DNA of 64,000 nt from Paenibacillus soyae (GCF_024623455.1 NZ_JANIPJ010000003.1:248001-312000), one strand, 5' to 3'. Counted from the stretch's first letter, positions 24,651 to 33,711 are shown. Notes: generated from the sequence alone by a model not told the origin. Translations and numbers: made by a program.

Positions 24651-26561
24651 TTATTCATATACGACTCCCGCATGGAATTCCAGGACGTCGCGCAGCAGCA
24701 TAAAAGCTTCTCCGTTCGTCAGAGCTTCCTGATCCGTCACGGCTTGCACCGTCTCTTCCTTCAGCCATCCGCGCCGCAGAAGCTCTCCCGTCGCTCTGCC
24801 TTTGTCGTACTCCGCTCCGGCCATGAAGCATAACGCGCCGGAGGCCTGCTCCAGGCTTACGACCCGGCTGCCGCTGCCGGTCTGCACCGCTTTTGCCGGG
24901 TTTTCGCCGAATTGATCCGGATACATAAGGAATAGCCGCAGCATCATATTCCGGAAGGATGCGGGGGACGCTTTGCCGTCCAGATCCCAACGATCGTTGT
25001 CGTAGCCGCCGATCGTCATGTTCATGCTGACGGCTGCCAGCAATCCTTTGTACGCTTTGTGATTCATATAAGACGGCTTCGGAAACGATCGGTACTTGAG
25101 GTCCACTCCCGCTTCCGCCAACCTGCTTCTCAGCTCCGCGACCGCTTCCTTCGAACGGGACAGCTCCCTGAAGCTCATGTCCCGTTCGATCGCCAGCTTC
25201 GCCGCGGCTCCCGCCGCCTGCCCCGTTGCCATGCCCAGCGGCACGACTCTCGCGCTCCCGTGGGGCAAGGAATCGAAGCTTGCCGAGCGGCCGACGACAA
25301 GTAGCCGATCGACCTCCAGCGGAACGAGCGAACGGAACGGCACGCCGTACTGCTGGGGCGACAGCATGATCGCGCCGGTATCCTGGCGATTCAGGCGCTG
25401 AATGTCGACATCGTAGGAGCCATAAGCGATCGCGTCCCAGAAGTCTCTATTTTCCATCACGTCGGCGATCGTCAGCCGATATTCGCCACGGATATGGCGG
25501 GATTCCCTGACATACAGCTCCGGCGCCGTTCCCGCGTACTCGAGCTGCGACAGCTCCTTGAAGTTCCGTTTCAGATAGTCGACGATTCTCGGCGCTTCCT
25601 TCTTCCCGATCTCCATGCCTTCCTCGAGCGATTGCCGGTCCAGCGGATCGATGCCGAACAGATGCATCGCATTGATCAGTAAAGTATCGTCGTTCTGCCG
25701 CCCGATGTTCAGACCGCGCAGCGCGACTTTATCCGGATTGCTTGACTCATACAGCTTGGCATCCGGGAAGCCCCAGGCGCTCATCTTATCGATGCCCGTG
25801 TCTTCGCGCTTGCCGAACGATTGCCAGATCTCATCGGTGACTCCGCTTAGCTTGAAGACCAGCGTAACAGCCATTCGCGCCTCGGGATTGCCAAGATCCT
25901 CCCTGCCTGTCGTATACGGCACGCCAGCGAGCGCCGCGATATCCCCATCCTGCGTAGCATCGATAACAGCATTCGCGCCGATCGTCCGCGTCACGCCCGA
26001 CTCGTCGACGATTTCGAGGCCCGCAATTTCGGTTCCGTCCATGAACGGCTTCATCGACCGCGTTCGCATGAGCAAATCGATATCCGGTTCGGCCGACACC
26101 ATTCGGTTCAGCGCGGAAGCCGCATGGACAACGTCGATGGAAGTACCCTCAAGCTGGTCGTACCATTCCTGGAAGACGCCTTTGTTCAGAAGCTCGCGGT
26201 CTGCGGAAGGCTTCCCGTCTTCCGTAGGCGCGAAATTCAGGTCGAAGGAGTTCAGCCAGCCCAGCGTAATAAGTCCGCCGAGACGATCGCGGTCCTTGCC
26301 GTCCGTCAATAATACGCTTAGCCCGCTCCTCGCCGCCGACAATGCGGCCGCCACGCCTTCCGGATCCGTACCGGCCACGATGACGTCGTAATGCTCCTTC
26401 GGTTCTCCCGTCGAAACGGCTTCCGGCTGGGACGGCGGCTCCGTATTCGCGAATAAACCGATTCTGTCCCGCCAAGCCCAGAGAAGAACGCTCGCCAGCA
26501 CAAGGACGGCAGCCAGTATGGCGAATGACGTTTTCCGTTTGCTCAATGTCAGACGATACAC
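24651..26561 (-). CDS. Membrane-anchored FAD-dependent oxidoreductase
   Basis: A 636-aa protein with an N-terminal anchor helix (about 11-31, FAILAAVLVLASVLLWAW), a short linker and then an FAD_oxidored (PF12831-like) module. The dinucleotide-binding fold is VIVAGTDPEGVAAALSAARSG (first part near 60-70, with Asp-Pro replacing part of the usual GxGxxG), RLGGLITLG follows, and a second FAD contact is AVIDATQDGDIAALAG. The C-terminal part (about 500-636) carries repeated SLH-like or helical segments, not clearly assigned. The catalytic part would face outside, unusual for a flavoenzyme. Starts with GTG; AGGA seven bases upstream. Follows the 905-aa gene by 86 bases. Confidence 0.75.
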   Translation of the reverse strand: MYRLTLSKRKTSFAILAAVLVLASVLLWAWRDRIGLFANTEPPSQPEAVSTGEPKEHYDVIVAGTDPEGVAAALSAARSGLSVLLTDGKDRDRLGGLITLGWLNSFDLNFAPTEDGKPSADRELLNKGVFQEWYDQLEGTSIDVVHAASALNRMVSAEPDIDLLMRTRSMKPFMDGTEIAGLEIVDESGVTRTIGANAVIDATQDGDIAALAGVPYTTGREDLGNPEARMAVTLVFKLSGVTDEIWQSFGKREDTGIDKMSAWGFPDAKLYESSNPDKVALRGLNIGRQNDDTLLINAMHLFGIDPLDRQSLEEGMEIGKKEAPRIVDYLKRNFKELSQLEYAGTAPELYVRESRHIRGEYRLTIADVMENRDFWDAIAYGSYDVDIQRLNRQDTGAIMLSPQQYGVPFRSLVPLEVDRLLVVGRSASFDSLPHGSARVVPLGMATGQAAGAAAKLAIERDMSFRELSRSKEAVAELRSRLAEAGVDLKYRSFPKPSYMNHKAYKGLLAAVSMNMTIGGYDNDRWDLDGKASPASFRNMMLRLFLMYPDQFGENPAKAVQTGSGSRVVSLEQASGALCFMAGAEYDKGRATGELLRRGWLKEETVQAVTDQEALTNGEAFMLLRDVLEFHAGVVYE

Positions 26562-26647
26562 CTCCCCATCCTGTTTCCATGAGGAATAGTATCCGACAAT
26601 TATCCAATTTTATCTTCGATTTCCATTGGTAATAATAAGAAACGTAT

Positions 26648-29365
26648 TCAAATATCCAGCGGATCCTGAATATGGAGTCCGTTATACGGCTTCATCGGAT
26701 CCTCGTCGGCCTCTTCCACGCTTTCCGCATATTCCGTAGTAAGCGCGCCGAAATCATGGAAGATCCATTCATATCCGTTATACTTCAGAACGGCCTCGAG
26801 ATGCGCGGCCCAGCCAACGGCATAAAAAAGGTTGAAGGTGAACGTCACTCGGATATTGCCGTGTTCATCGAACCTCGCGTTGATGGGCTCCCATGGGAAC
26901 GCCCTGGACGGATTGCCTGCCTTGGCTTGTTCTTCGAAATCCTTAAGCAGCCGCTGGAAGCCCGGGTTACGCCAAGCTTGCTCGGTAAATAAACCGCGGA
27001 GCCGCTCTTCGTTCATCGGTCCATCCGGCATGCCGAATTCGGACAATCCGAGCGCTTGCGCAAGCCAGAGCGAATACGGACCGACGATTCCCTTGAGACC
27101 TTCCGATTCCTCCGTCCTGTCTTTGGCAGCGGTCAGAGTTAGCTGCTTCCGATCCATATCCGGCGTCCAGCTCAGCTCATAGAAGCGTTCGCCGGCATAG
27201 CCGTGGGCGACCATTCGGCCATGCTCCGCTTGAATGGGAATTTGGTCAAAAAATCCGATCGCATCCGCATCCTGAGCGCCTGATGCCGTCGCATAGCGGA
27301 ATGTTAACGGGAAGGCCTCGCCTTGCTCGGTAATCATGTAAGCGAAGGTCCGTTTGACGCCGCCGTCATAGCCCAAGCTGAATTCGAATTGTTCCGGCTG
27401 ATACATAAGAACGTCATAGCCTTCGAACGGGAGAACCCGGATATCCGCGATCTGATCCGCTTGCTCCAGCTCGAGATGCTCCAGCTTCGGGAGCTCGGTC
27501 ATTTTCCCCGACGGATTCACGTATTCGACGGCATAGCTGCCGTACAAGCGGAGGTTCCCTCCGCTAGGCACATGCTTCTCGCCGCCGACGGAACGAACGC
27601 GAAGCGTTCCGTACCGGCTTTTGCCTTCGGCTCGGATCGGCTTCTCATCAATCGTCTCCACGGTGCTGCTCGGCCCGTTCCACCAATCGCCGGACTCGGC
27701 CGGCTGCGCTAGCTCGGATGGAAGCATGGCAAGACCATCTTCATTGAGAGGTGCCGCCGCATCGGCGTGGCGATAAAGAATGCTGTGGCTTTCCTGCTCC
27801 TCCAAGACCAGCCAATCGCCCGCAACCGCTCGCAGATGATCCCTGCTCGCCACGATTTCAAGCCGCTTCCTCTGTTCATTCCACTGATAGATGATGGATA
27901 GGTCGCCGCTCCAGGCGTCGATGAACAGCCTGCCGTCCGCTCCCGTATACGCCCGACCGTACAAGCCTGGCTCCCAAATCCGCTTATTCTTCTCATCGAG
28001 GAGCACGGCGGCTTTCGAATAGAACGTCGCGCCTTCCTTCTGCAGGGGCAGCATTCGGGGCTCAGCCAACCGGGAAGCGTTCCTCTCATAGCGATATGCG
28101 CTCAGCTTGCCCGAGCGGATATCATATTCCTTGTATGTGATCCCTTCCTTGCTCCAATTCGGTTGCCGGTTCAATGCGGGCTTGTAAAACTCCAGCAGCA
28201 AACGATGCTCATCCAGCCAATTGTAGACGCTCATCCGTTCCTCCGAGCTGGACTTGAGCACCCTTATAAGCTTTCCGTCCCGGTCATAGAAGGCGATCGC
28301 TTCCGCCGCAACCGCATAGCCGGTATCGAAATATGTGGCTTTCTCGTTGCCCTTAGCCGCATACTCCAAGAAAAAGGAGGTCCCCTCAGGGTTCCATACG
28401 GGCCCCGGATCCGCCGCCGTCATGCCCTCCTCTGCGCCAAACACTCCTTGTGCGACCCCGCTCATCGTATCCGCCAGCATGAAATAGTTGCTTTGCGGGA
28501 AGCGATAGATGAATCGTTCCAAGTCCGGAGTCGGATACAGCATCGTGCGCGGAGGAGAGCTGCCGGGATCGCCGATCGCAGGGTAGGGCTGCCCCCCCTT
28601 ACTCGTTACTTTGCGCGACTGCAGATCGATATGCCACATCTTGCCCAAGTAACTGGAGAGCATAGCTTTGGTTACTCGGCCTTTGTCATCGAACGCGTAC
28701 TCCGAGCCCATCAGAAAATCTTCTTCGTGTTCTTCGCTGCCCATCGCAACCGTCCAGAATGAGGGAGTCGCGTAAACGCTGCCGGATTCTAAATCGAGGT
28801 ACGAAACCATATGGTGCAGCGAATGATCCCTTACGGCACGCTGTACGAATAGGGCGGTGCGCTCGTCGATGATTTTCAATTGATGATGACCGGCATATAA
28901 ATCGGTGTAATAATCATTATCGTCTTTGATAAACGAATAGAGAGGAAAGCTTCGGACTTCTCCCTGCTCCGGTCGCACCAGGACCAGATCGAAATAGATC
29001 GGCCCGGCTTCCGAATCGGACGAATAGTCGCGGGCGACCAAATGAACCGCGAAATCTCCGAACACATCCTCCTCCAGGACCATTGTGACGGTGTCTCCGG
29101 CATCTTCGAGAGTCAGACGAAAACTGCCGTCTGGGTTCTGAACTGCCGCCGCGATCAGAGCCGGAGCAGTCTCTGTCGGTTTAGGGCTCGCGGCCGGGAT
29201 ATCCGTCTGCCGGGCTTCCTCTGCCGACGTTCCGGCATCCAGCGTTTCCGTCGCTTGATCCTCGGCAGGCGTTTCCATCACCTTCTCGCGATTGAGCGCC
29301 GGCAGGGTCAGGAGCAATATAATCGCGATCGATAATCCGATCATTGCCGTTAATTGTTTGTACAT
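26648..29365 (-). CDS. Large membrane-anchored protein of unknown function
   Basis: A 905-aa protein with an uncleaved or signal-anchor helix at about 7-23 (AMIGLSIAIILLLTLPAL), a Pro/Thr/Glu-rich tether (about 30-72) and a large extracytoplasmic region. The long stretch of short strands with WxxxG and YDIRSGKL-like turns suggests a beta-propeller from about 100 to 700, followed by a helical C-terminal domain (TEQAWRNPGFQRLL, NLFYAVGWAAHLEAVLKYNG). No enzyme motif was recognised. It precedes the FAD oxidoreductase gene on the same strand by 86 bases; together they may form an exported two-protein unit. Confidence 0.62.
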   Translation of the reverse strand: MYKQLTAMIGLSIAIILLLTLPALNREKVMETPAEDQATETLDAGTSAEEARQTDIPAASPKPTETAPALIAAAVQNPDGSFRLTLEDAGDTVTMVLEEDVFGDFAVHLVARDYSSDSEAGPIYFDLVLVRPEQGEVRSFPLYSFIKDDNDYYTDLYAGHHQLKIIDERTALFVQRAVRDHSLHHMVSYLDLESGSVYATPSFWTVAMGSEEHEEDFLMGSEYAFDDKGRVTKAMLSSYLGKMWHIDLQSRKVTSKGGQPYPAIGDPGSSPPRTMLYPTPDLERFIYRFPQSNYFMLADTMSGVAQGVFGAEEGMTAADPGPVWNPEGTSFFLEYAAKGNEKATYFDTGYAVAAEAIAFYDRDGKLIRVLKSSSEERMSVYNWLDEHRLLLEFYKPALNRQPNWSKEGITYKEYDIRSGKLSAYRYERNASRLAEPRMLPLQKEGATFYSKAAVLLDEKNKRIWEPGLYGRAYTGADGRLFIDAWSGDLSIIYQWNEQRKRLEIVASRDHLRAVAGDWLVLEEQESHSILYRHADAAAPLNEDGLAMLPSELAQPAESGDWWNGPSSTVETIDEKPIRAEGKSRYGTLRVRSVGGEKHVPSGGNLRLYGSYAVEYVNPSGKMTELPKLEHLELEQADQIADIRVLPFEGYDVLMYQPEQFEFSLGYDGGVKRTFAYMITEQGEAFPLTFRYATASGAQDADAIGFFDQIPIQAEHGRMVAHGYAGERFYELSWTPDMDRKQLTLTAAKDRTEESEGLKGIVGPYSLWLAQALGLSEFGMPDGPMNEERLRGLFTEQAWRNPGFQRLLKDFEEQAKAGNPSRAFPWEPINARFDEHGNIRVTFTFNLFYAVGWAAHLEAVLKYNGYEWIFHDFGALTTEYAESVEEADEDPMKPYNGLHIQDPLDI

Positions 29366-29561
29366 GGCGCGATTCCCCTATCGAAAAAGAATGGCATTCC
29401 TGCCTAATAGACGCAATGGAGCAAAAAAAGTTACACATATTGCCATTCACAGCTTATTATTAGCCAAAAATTTCTACATTGCGGGACGAAGCTGGTATAT
29501 AATAGGTTCGTCCCAATCGGACGTTTCCATGCGATAACGACGACACGATAGGAGAATCCAA

Positions 29562-30695
29562 ATGGACATCATTGAACTTCCTATGGCTTTAATTGACGAA
29601 GACAAAGATCAGCCCAGATACCAGTTCGACGAAGAAGCGCTGCAGGAGCTGATGCGGAGCATTGAAGAGCTCGGCCTGCTCTCCCCCATCAAAGTAAGAA
29701 CGACGGGCGACGGACGCTACAAAATCATATACGGCAACCGCCGCTACAAAGCAACGGAGCGGCTGGGACGCGCGACGATCCCTTGCATCGTCTCGACAAC
29801 GACGGACGAGATGGAAATCTATCTCGAGCAAATCGCGGAAAACTTGACGCGCGAAGGCTTCTCGCCCATCGAGGAGGCCGAGGCGTTCGACAAGCTAATG
29901 AACGATTCCCGCTTCCGCAGCTCCATCAAGTTCCTCTCCGCCAAGCTCGGCAAGCCGGAGAGCTACATCAAAAATAAAATGGAGCTGCTGAAGTTCAGCA
30001 GCGCCGTCAAAAAGCTGATCGTCAGCGGCGTCGAGATCCGCAAAGACAAGCTGACCGAGGATCAGCTGCTGCCGCTCAAGGATTTGCCGATGGAGCATCG
30101 CGATCCGCTCGCTCTTATCGCGGCGCGAGACGAACTGCCGGTCAGCGACGTGAAGAAGATCGCGAAGCTGTTCAAGGACAAGACGATCTCGGACGCCACG
30201 AAGGAGAAGCTGCTTCTGAAGAACGGCCCCGGCCTTATCGAGACGTGGTCCGTCTACGAGCAGAACCGCAAGGAGAAGGCGCGGAAGCAAGCCGAGAAGC
30301 AAGAAACGCAAACCGCCGAGCCTGCTCCTTCCGCTTCCGCTTCCGATAAAAGCGGCACCGCTCCTTCAGGAGATGCTGCTCCGGTCGCCCAAGCAGGCGC
30401 TCCTGCCGAAGCACCCGCCGGAGCCGCCTTTGCTGCAGCATCAGGCTTAGCCGCGCCGGCCGCTGCTCCTGCGGCGGCCGCGATTGCCGCGCCTCCAGCG
30501 CCGAAAGGCAACGTCGCCGAGCTGCTGAAGCAGCTTCATTCGCAGCTCGCCCGCCAAGGAGAGATTACGCAAACAATCATCGAGCTCGCCGCTTCGTCCC
30601 ATGACGGCGAATACACGTTATTCCCGCATGAGATCGAGGAAGTCATCGCGCAGCTGGAATCTCAGCTGGCGAAGTGGAGATCGCTCAAGGCATAG
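29562..30695 (+). CDS. Orphan ParB/Spo0J/Noc-family DNA-binding CTPase
   Basis: A 377-aa ParB-family protein. The N-terminal ParB/Srx domain has the CTP-binding motifs GNRRYKA (58-64) and ENLTR (93-97), followed by SPIEEAEAF and a helix-turn-helix region (LSAKLGKPESYIKNKMELL, about 125-143). A long linker of Ala, Pro, Gln and Glu (about 235-315) joins a C-terminal helical, probably dimerising, domain (NVAELLKQLHSQL). No parA lies beside it and no parS-like 16-mer was noticed. This is therefore not the usual parAB locus; a plasmid-derived or nucleoid-linked role is possible. An AT-rich TATAAT lies at 29498. Confidence 0.88.
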   Translation: MDIIELPMALIDEDKDQPRYQFDEEALQELMRSIEELGLLSPIKVRTTGDGRYKIIYGNRRYKATERLGRATIPCIVSTTTDEMEIYLEQIAENLTREGFSPIEEAEAFDKLMNDSRFRSSIKFLSAKLGKPESYIKNKMELLKFSSAVKKLIVSGVEIRKDKLTEDQLLPLKDLPMEHRDPLALIAARDELPVSDVKKIAKLFKDKTISDATKEKLLLKNGPGLIETWSVYEQNRKEKARKQAEKQETQTAEPAPSASASDKSGTAPSGDAAPVAQAGAPAEAPAGAAFAAASGLAAPAAAPAAAAIAAPPAPKGNVAELLKQLHSQLARQGEITQTIIELAASSHDGEYTLFPHEIEEVIAQLESQLAKWRSLKA

Positions 30696-30697
30696 CA

Positions 30698-30752
30698 GAA
30701 GGGCTGCCCGCTAGTCGGTTTTATCGACAGCTGGCAGCCCTTCTTTTTTGGC
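30698..30752 (+). terminator. Terminator of the ParB-family gene
   Basis: AGAAGGGCTGCC and GGCAGCCCTTCT form a twelve-base stem followed by TTTTTTGG, three bases after the stop. Confidence 0.92.
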
Positions 30753-30773
30753 TAAGAACGTCTGGATGAACGG

Positions 30774-31482
30774 TTAGGAAGCCATCGCCGCGTTCCGCCG
30801 CTTGGCTCTGAGCGTTAAGACAAAGCATAAGATCAAAATCAAGAACGCAAAGGTATAAGGAAAGTTGATGTCCAAATCGAACAAAAAGCCCGCCGCGATC
30901 GGACCGATAATGTTGCCAAGGCTCGTAAAGGCCGAATTCAAGCCGGCTACGTAGCCCTGCTGATTTTGGGCCGTCATCGACATCTGGGTGCTGATGGCCG
31001 GGCGCAAAATATCGATCGCCAGGAAGATGACGAACGTCACCGCGAATATCATCCAGAAGCTGTGCACGAACAGCGTTAAGAAAATTCGTAATTGCCGCGT
31101 TAATATAGACCATCTCGGCCGCTCGTTCTTCCTTCGTCGTAATATCCGCCGCGTAGGCCATGACGGCCGGCATGATCATCGCGGCGCTGATGCCGCCCAG
31201 AAGCCTGGACACAAACAGCAGGACGGGAGAATTGGCCATCCCGAACAGCGCCTCCGACAAGGCAAACACGAGCATGCCGATGACGATCATTCGTTTCCTG
31301 CCGAATTTGTCCGATAACCTGCCGGCCAGCGGCGAGAAGAGTAGCTGCGTAAGCGAGAAAGCGGCAACGAGCAAGCCGACGATTCCTCCGGTTATGCCTA
31401 AGCTCTCCATGAATTTGGGTATAATCGGGATAACCAGCCCAATGCCCGTAAAGACTGAAAACAAATTGAGCATGAGGATCAT
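30774..31482 (-). pseudogene. MFS transporter remnant, deleted and frameshifted
   Basis: Two pieces of one NorA/TetA-like MFS exporter. The first (31482 to about 31081) covers helices 1-4, with the motif-A loop GRLSDKFGRKRMIV; the second (about 31080-30774, another frame) covers the last helices, from FLTLFVHSFWMIF to the stop. At the junction about 150 codons (roughly helices 5-8) are missing and the frame shifts. The 5' end is also cut off by the tnpB element ending at 31483. Not functional. Confidence 0.85.
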
Positions 31483-31483
31483 T

Positions 31484-31619
31484 GAACACTCCCGCCACCT
31501 AAGAGGTGGAGGATTCTTGGGTAGTTGCTCCTAATGGAGCAAAGCTGTAGCGATATTTTCTTTCGAAACATCGTACACCAAGCGATCCCTGTGGTTCCCA
31601 CAGTTCCTATTTCCTTCGT
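31484..31619 (-). ncRNA. Predicted omega-RNA (right-end RNA) of the tnpB element
   Basis: The DNA between the tnpB stop and the right end folds into three successive hairpins on the minus strand: CTGTGG-GAA-CCACAG, TTGCTCC-ATTA-GGAGCAA and CCACCT-CTT-AGGTGG. TnpB nucleases are guided by an RNA from exactly this place, with the guide being the flanking DNA next to the right end. Here the guide would begin ATGATCCTCATGCTC, from the MFS remnant. Expression is inferred. Confidence 0.6.
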
Positions 31620-32719
31620 TACAAGGCCATGGCTTTTATGTTTTGTGCCGCATTCCTATCTCGGTCATGTACCGTTTGGCAGACCGAACACTTCCATGCC
31701 CGAATGCTCAAATCTTTCACCTCTGCTTGCTTGTTCCCACAGACGTGACAGGTTTGACTCGTTGGCGCAAAAACCGGTGTCTCCTTGATCGTTCGGCCAT
31801 ACCACCTGGCTTTGTAATGCAGCTGCCGACTCATCTCGCCCCAAGAAGCATCTGCTATGTGTTTGGCGAGGTGTCGGTTCTTCATCATACTAGCAATGCG
31901 TAAGTCCTCAAGACAGATCGTTTGGTTTTCACGGATCCATTTCGTGGTCTGCTTATGCATGACGTCTAATCGGCTATTTCGAATTTTTTCATGGATGATG
32001 GCTACTTTTCTTTTCGCTTTGGACCAGTTGCTCCCGCCTCGCTTTCTTCTCGCAAGGATACGTTGCCACTTCGCGAGCAGCCTTTCATATCGCAACGTAT
32101 ATCTTGGATTATCCACTGTAGGGCCTTCCGAAGGTACAGCAAGCTGCTTGATGCCCATGTCTATGCCAAGCATGCCGTCTGTTACGGGAAGCGGCTGGAT
32201 GTCCACCTCGCATACCAACGCCACAAACCATTTGCCGCTTGGGGCAAGCCGTACAGTAGCCGATAGAATCCGGCCTTCTATATCTCTTGACTTGGCATAG
32301 GGCACCCAGCCCAACTTTGGAAGCTGCAAGCGCTCTCCCTTCACGGCAATGTTTCCGTTCGTATACCGCGTCGTATAGCTTTGTACGGGATGCTTACGGC
32401 TTTTGAAGCGAGGTGGATCATTCTGTTTCTTGAAGAAGCGCTGAAATCCGTCAGCCAGGTTTCGCACAGCCGACTGCAGCGCAATGCTGTCCACTTCTTT
32501 CAACCACGGCCACTCGCGTTTCATTGCAGGGAGCTGCGATGCACAGGTGTTATAAGACAAGCCCTTGCCTGTGGCCTGGAAAGTCTCATTCCACTTCGCT
32601 AGAAGATGGTTGAACACAAAGCGGCTGCAACCTAATGTTTTGCGCAACAGTATGATTTGTTCTTGACTCGGATAGATGCGAAATTTGAATGCTTTATGCT
32701 GGAGCATCGTCTGATTCAT
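31619..32719 (-). CDS. tnpB: TnpB RNA-guided nuclease (IS200/IS605 family)
   Basis: A 366-aa TnpB with an intact RuvC site: Asp187 (GIDMGIKQLA), Glu271 (CLEDLRIASM) and Asp354 (HDRDRNAAQN). The zinc ribbon cysteines are Cys324/327 and Cys344/347. The N-terminal HTH region (KFRIYPSQEQIILLRKTLG) is complete and there are no frameshifts, so the protein should be active. TnpB cuts DNA at sites matching the omega-RNA guide beside a target-adjacent motif and helps the element persist. With tnpA absent, movement would need a transposase in trans. Start choice between GTG 32722 and ATG 32719 is uncertain. Confidence 0.93.
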   Translation of the reverse strand: MNQTMLQHKAFKFRIYPSQEQIILLRKTLGCSRFVFNHLLAKWNETFQATGKGLSYNTCASQLPAMKREWPWLKEVDSIALQSAVRNLADGFQRFFKKQNDPPRFKSRKHPVQSYTTRYTNGNIAVKGERLQLPKLGWVPYAKSRDIEGRILSATVRLAPSGKWFVALVCEVDIQPLPVTDGMLGIDMGIKQLAVPSEGPTVDNPRYTLRYERLLAKWQRILARRKRGGSNWSKAKRKVAIIHEKIRNSRLDVMHKQTTKWIRENQTICLEDLRIASMMKNRHLAKHIADASWGEMSRQLHYKARWYGRTIKETPVFAPTSQTCHVCGNKQAEVKDLSIRAWKCSVCQTVHDRDRNAAQNIKAMAL

Positions 32720-32871
32720 CACCTCGCTTCAAAAGAGAGGGATGTTAACTTACTCCAATTATAGAACATATGTTCGTATTCATTCACCAGCAAATTTCCC
32801 GATTCACCCCCTGCCTACACTCTCACTTCGGGAGCAAGGGAGTTTAGAGAGAGGAGTATTCTCGGTGTTTT

Positions 32872-32907
32872 TGATAAAGCTCCCCGTTTTTTTAACAATA
32901 GTGCCAT
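32872..32907 (-). pseudogene. 5' fragment of the interrupted MFS gene
   Basis: ATG at 32907 has GGGGGAG six to seven bases upstream and reads MALLLKKRGALS before the element boundary. Joined to the piece starting at 31482 it gives a normal MFS N-terminus (GALS-MILMLNLF). It lies 36 bases downstream of an operator copy that also precedes the TetR gene. Confidence 0.7.
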
Positions 32908-32942
32908 CGTCTACTCCCCCAGTTGTCCATTGCTCATTTCAA

Positions 32943-32964
32943 ATACTGAATATTTATTCTAGAT
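32943..32964 (-). promoter_or_regulatory. Second TetR operator copy, before the MFS gene
   Basis: ATACTGAA-TATTTA-TTCTAGAT matches the dyad before the tetR gene (ATACTGAA-GATTTA-TTCAGTAT) in 16 of 22 positions or better, with identical spacing. It is located between the tetR stop and the MFS start, where an operator for the MFS gene is expected. Confidence 0.65.
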
Positions 32965-32983
32965 TATTCCGAAAAAAAAGAGC

Positions 32984-33583
32984 CTAGCGCGACGGCTTGG
33001 CAATGCCATGCAAAAACACGTCCATAGCTAAACGGTAGGCCGCCAGCGCTTCCTCTCTCCCCATTCTTCGAGTATGCTGATTTAAACCGTACATGAGAAT
33101 GTCCAGAATCGTGGCGATCCCCGTAACGTCCGCCATCTCCAACTCGCCGTCGTCGATTCCCTTCTGCAGCAGATGCCGGTTAAATTCAATATAACCCCTC
33201 ACCATCTCGTTAATGCGTTCCTCGACCTCGGGGTCCTTCTCCGCGCTGTTAAAAAATTCGTCGACCGCCTTGCTAAGCGGATGATTCAGCTGGTCAAGCG
33301 CCGCATGCTCGGCCATCCCGTACAGCTTGTCGATCGTGGTCGCGTACATCGATTCTTTGGCCAGCCAGTTGTCTTCCCACTCCCTGTTCCAATCATCCAT
33401 CAAATGCAGGAACAAGCCTTCCTTGCTCTTAAAATGATAATAAATGTTGCCGGCGCTGCAGCCCGTCGCTTTCACGATATCGTCGATCGACGTCGCTTTG
33501 TAGCCCTTCTGCGCGAACAGCGTTTTCGACGCGTCGGCGATTTTCTTTTTCGTCTGCTCGGTTTGCTGCTTCTTTTTGTTCAT
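32984..33583 (-). CDS. TetR/AcrR family repressor
   Basis: A 199-aa regulator. The N-terminal HTH (KIADASKTLFAQKGYKATS, then IDDIVKATGCSAGNIYYHF, about 14-55) is standard TetR; the C-terminal ligand domain is about 70-195. Such proteins repress an adjacent exporter and release it when ligand binds. The gene sits directly upstream of the MFS gene on the same strand, and both have the same dyad in front, so it most likely represses itself and the (now broken) MFS gene. AGGTGG precedes the ATG. Confidence 0.9.
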   Translation of the reverse strand: MNKKKQQTEQTKKKIADASKTLFAQKGYKATSIDDIVKATGCSAGNIYYHFKSKEGLFLHLMDDWNREWEDNWLAKESMYATTIDKLYGMAEHAALDQLNHPLSKAVDEFFNSAEKDPEVEERINEMVRGYIEFNRHLLQKGIDDGELEMADVTGIATILDILMYGLNQHTRRMGREEALAAYRLAMDVFLHGIAKPSR

Positions 33584-33620
33584 CCAGGAACCACCTCATT
33601 TCAGGAAGCGCTCGTTCATC

Positions 33621-33642
33621 ATACTGAAGATTTATTCAGTAT
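33621..33642 (-). promoter_or_regulatory. TetR operator before its own gene
   Basis: Perfect 8-base arms ATACTGAA and TTCAGTAT with a 6-base centre, 38 bases upstream of the tetR start. A related copy lies before the MFS fragment. Confidence 0.7.
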
Positions 33643-33678
33643 TATATCCTGCAGCGCCGGATTAAGCAATCGCGCCAG

Positions 33679-33711
33679 AAAAAATCCCCGGCCGTTCAGC
33701 ACGGACGGGGA
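33679..33711 (-). terminator. Terminator of the importer/phosphatase operon
   Basis: TCCCCG...CGGGGA with an inner GTCCGT/ACGGCC pairing, followed by TTTTTTC on the minus strand, just after the stop at 33725. Confidence 0.85.

Larger units (their letters stand above)
31483..32873 (-). mobile_element. IS200/IS605-family (IS1341-type) element, tnpB only
   Basis: About 1.39 kb containing tnpB without tnpA. The right end, after tnpB, has the hairpin CCACCT-CTT-AGGTGG followed by GCGGGAGTGTTCA; the left end contains the palindrome GAACATATGTTC (32764-32775). The boundaries follow from the interrupted MFS gene: the sequence before the left end (GCTTTATCA) and the sequence after the right end (ATGATCCTC) join in frame. 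The left flank TTTAT is a plausible target-adjacent motif. There is no target duplication, as expected for this family. End positions are accurate to about two bases because both flanks share CA. Confidence 0.82.

Noticed and set aside
31619..32719. Cas12-type CRISPR effector
   Set aside because: Length of about 366 aa, zinc ribbon position and the flanking right-end hairpins identify TnpB; there is no CRISPR array.
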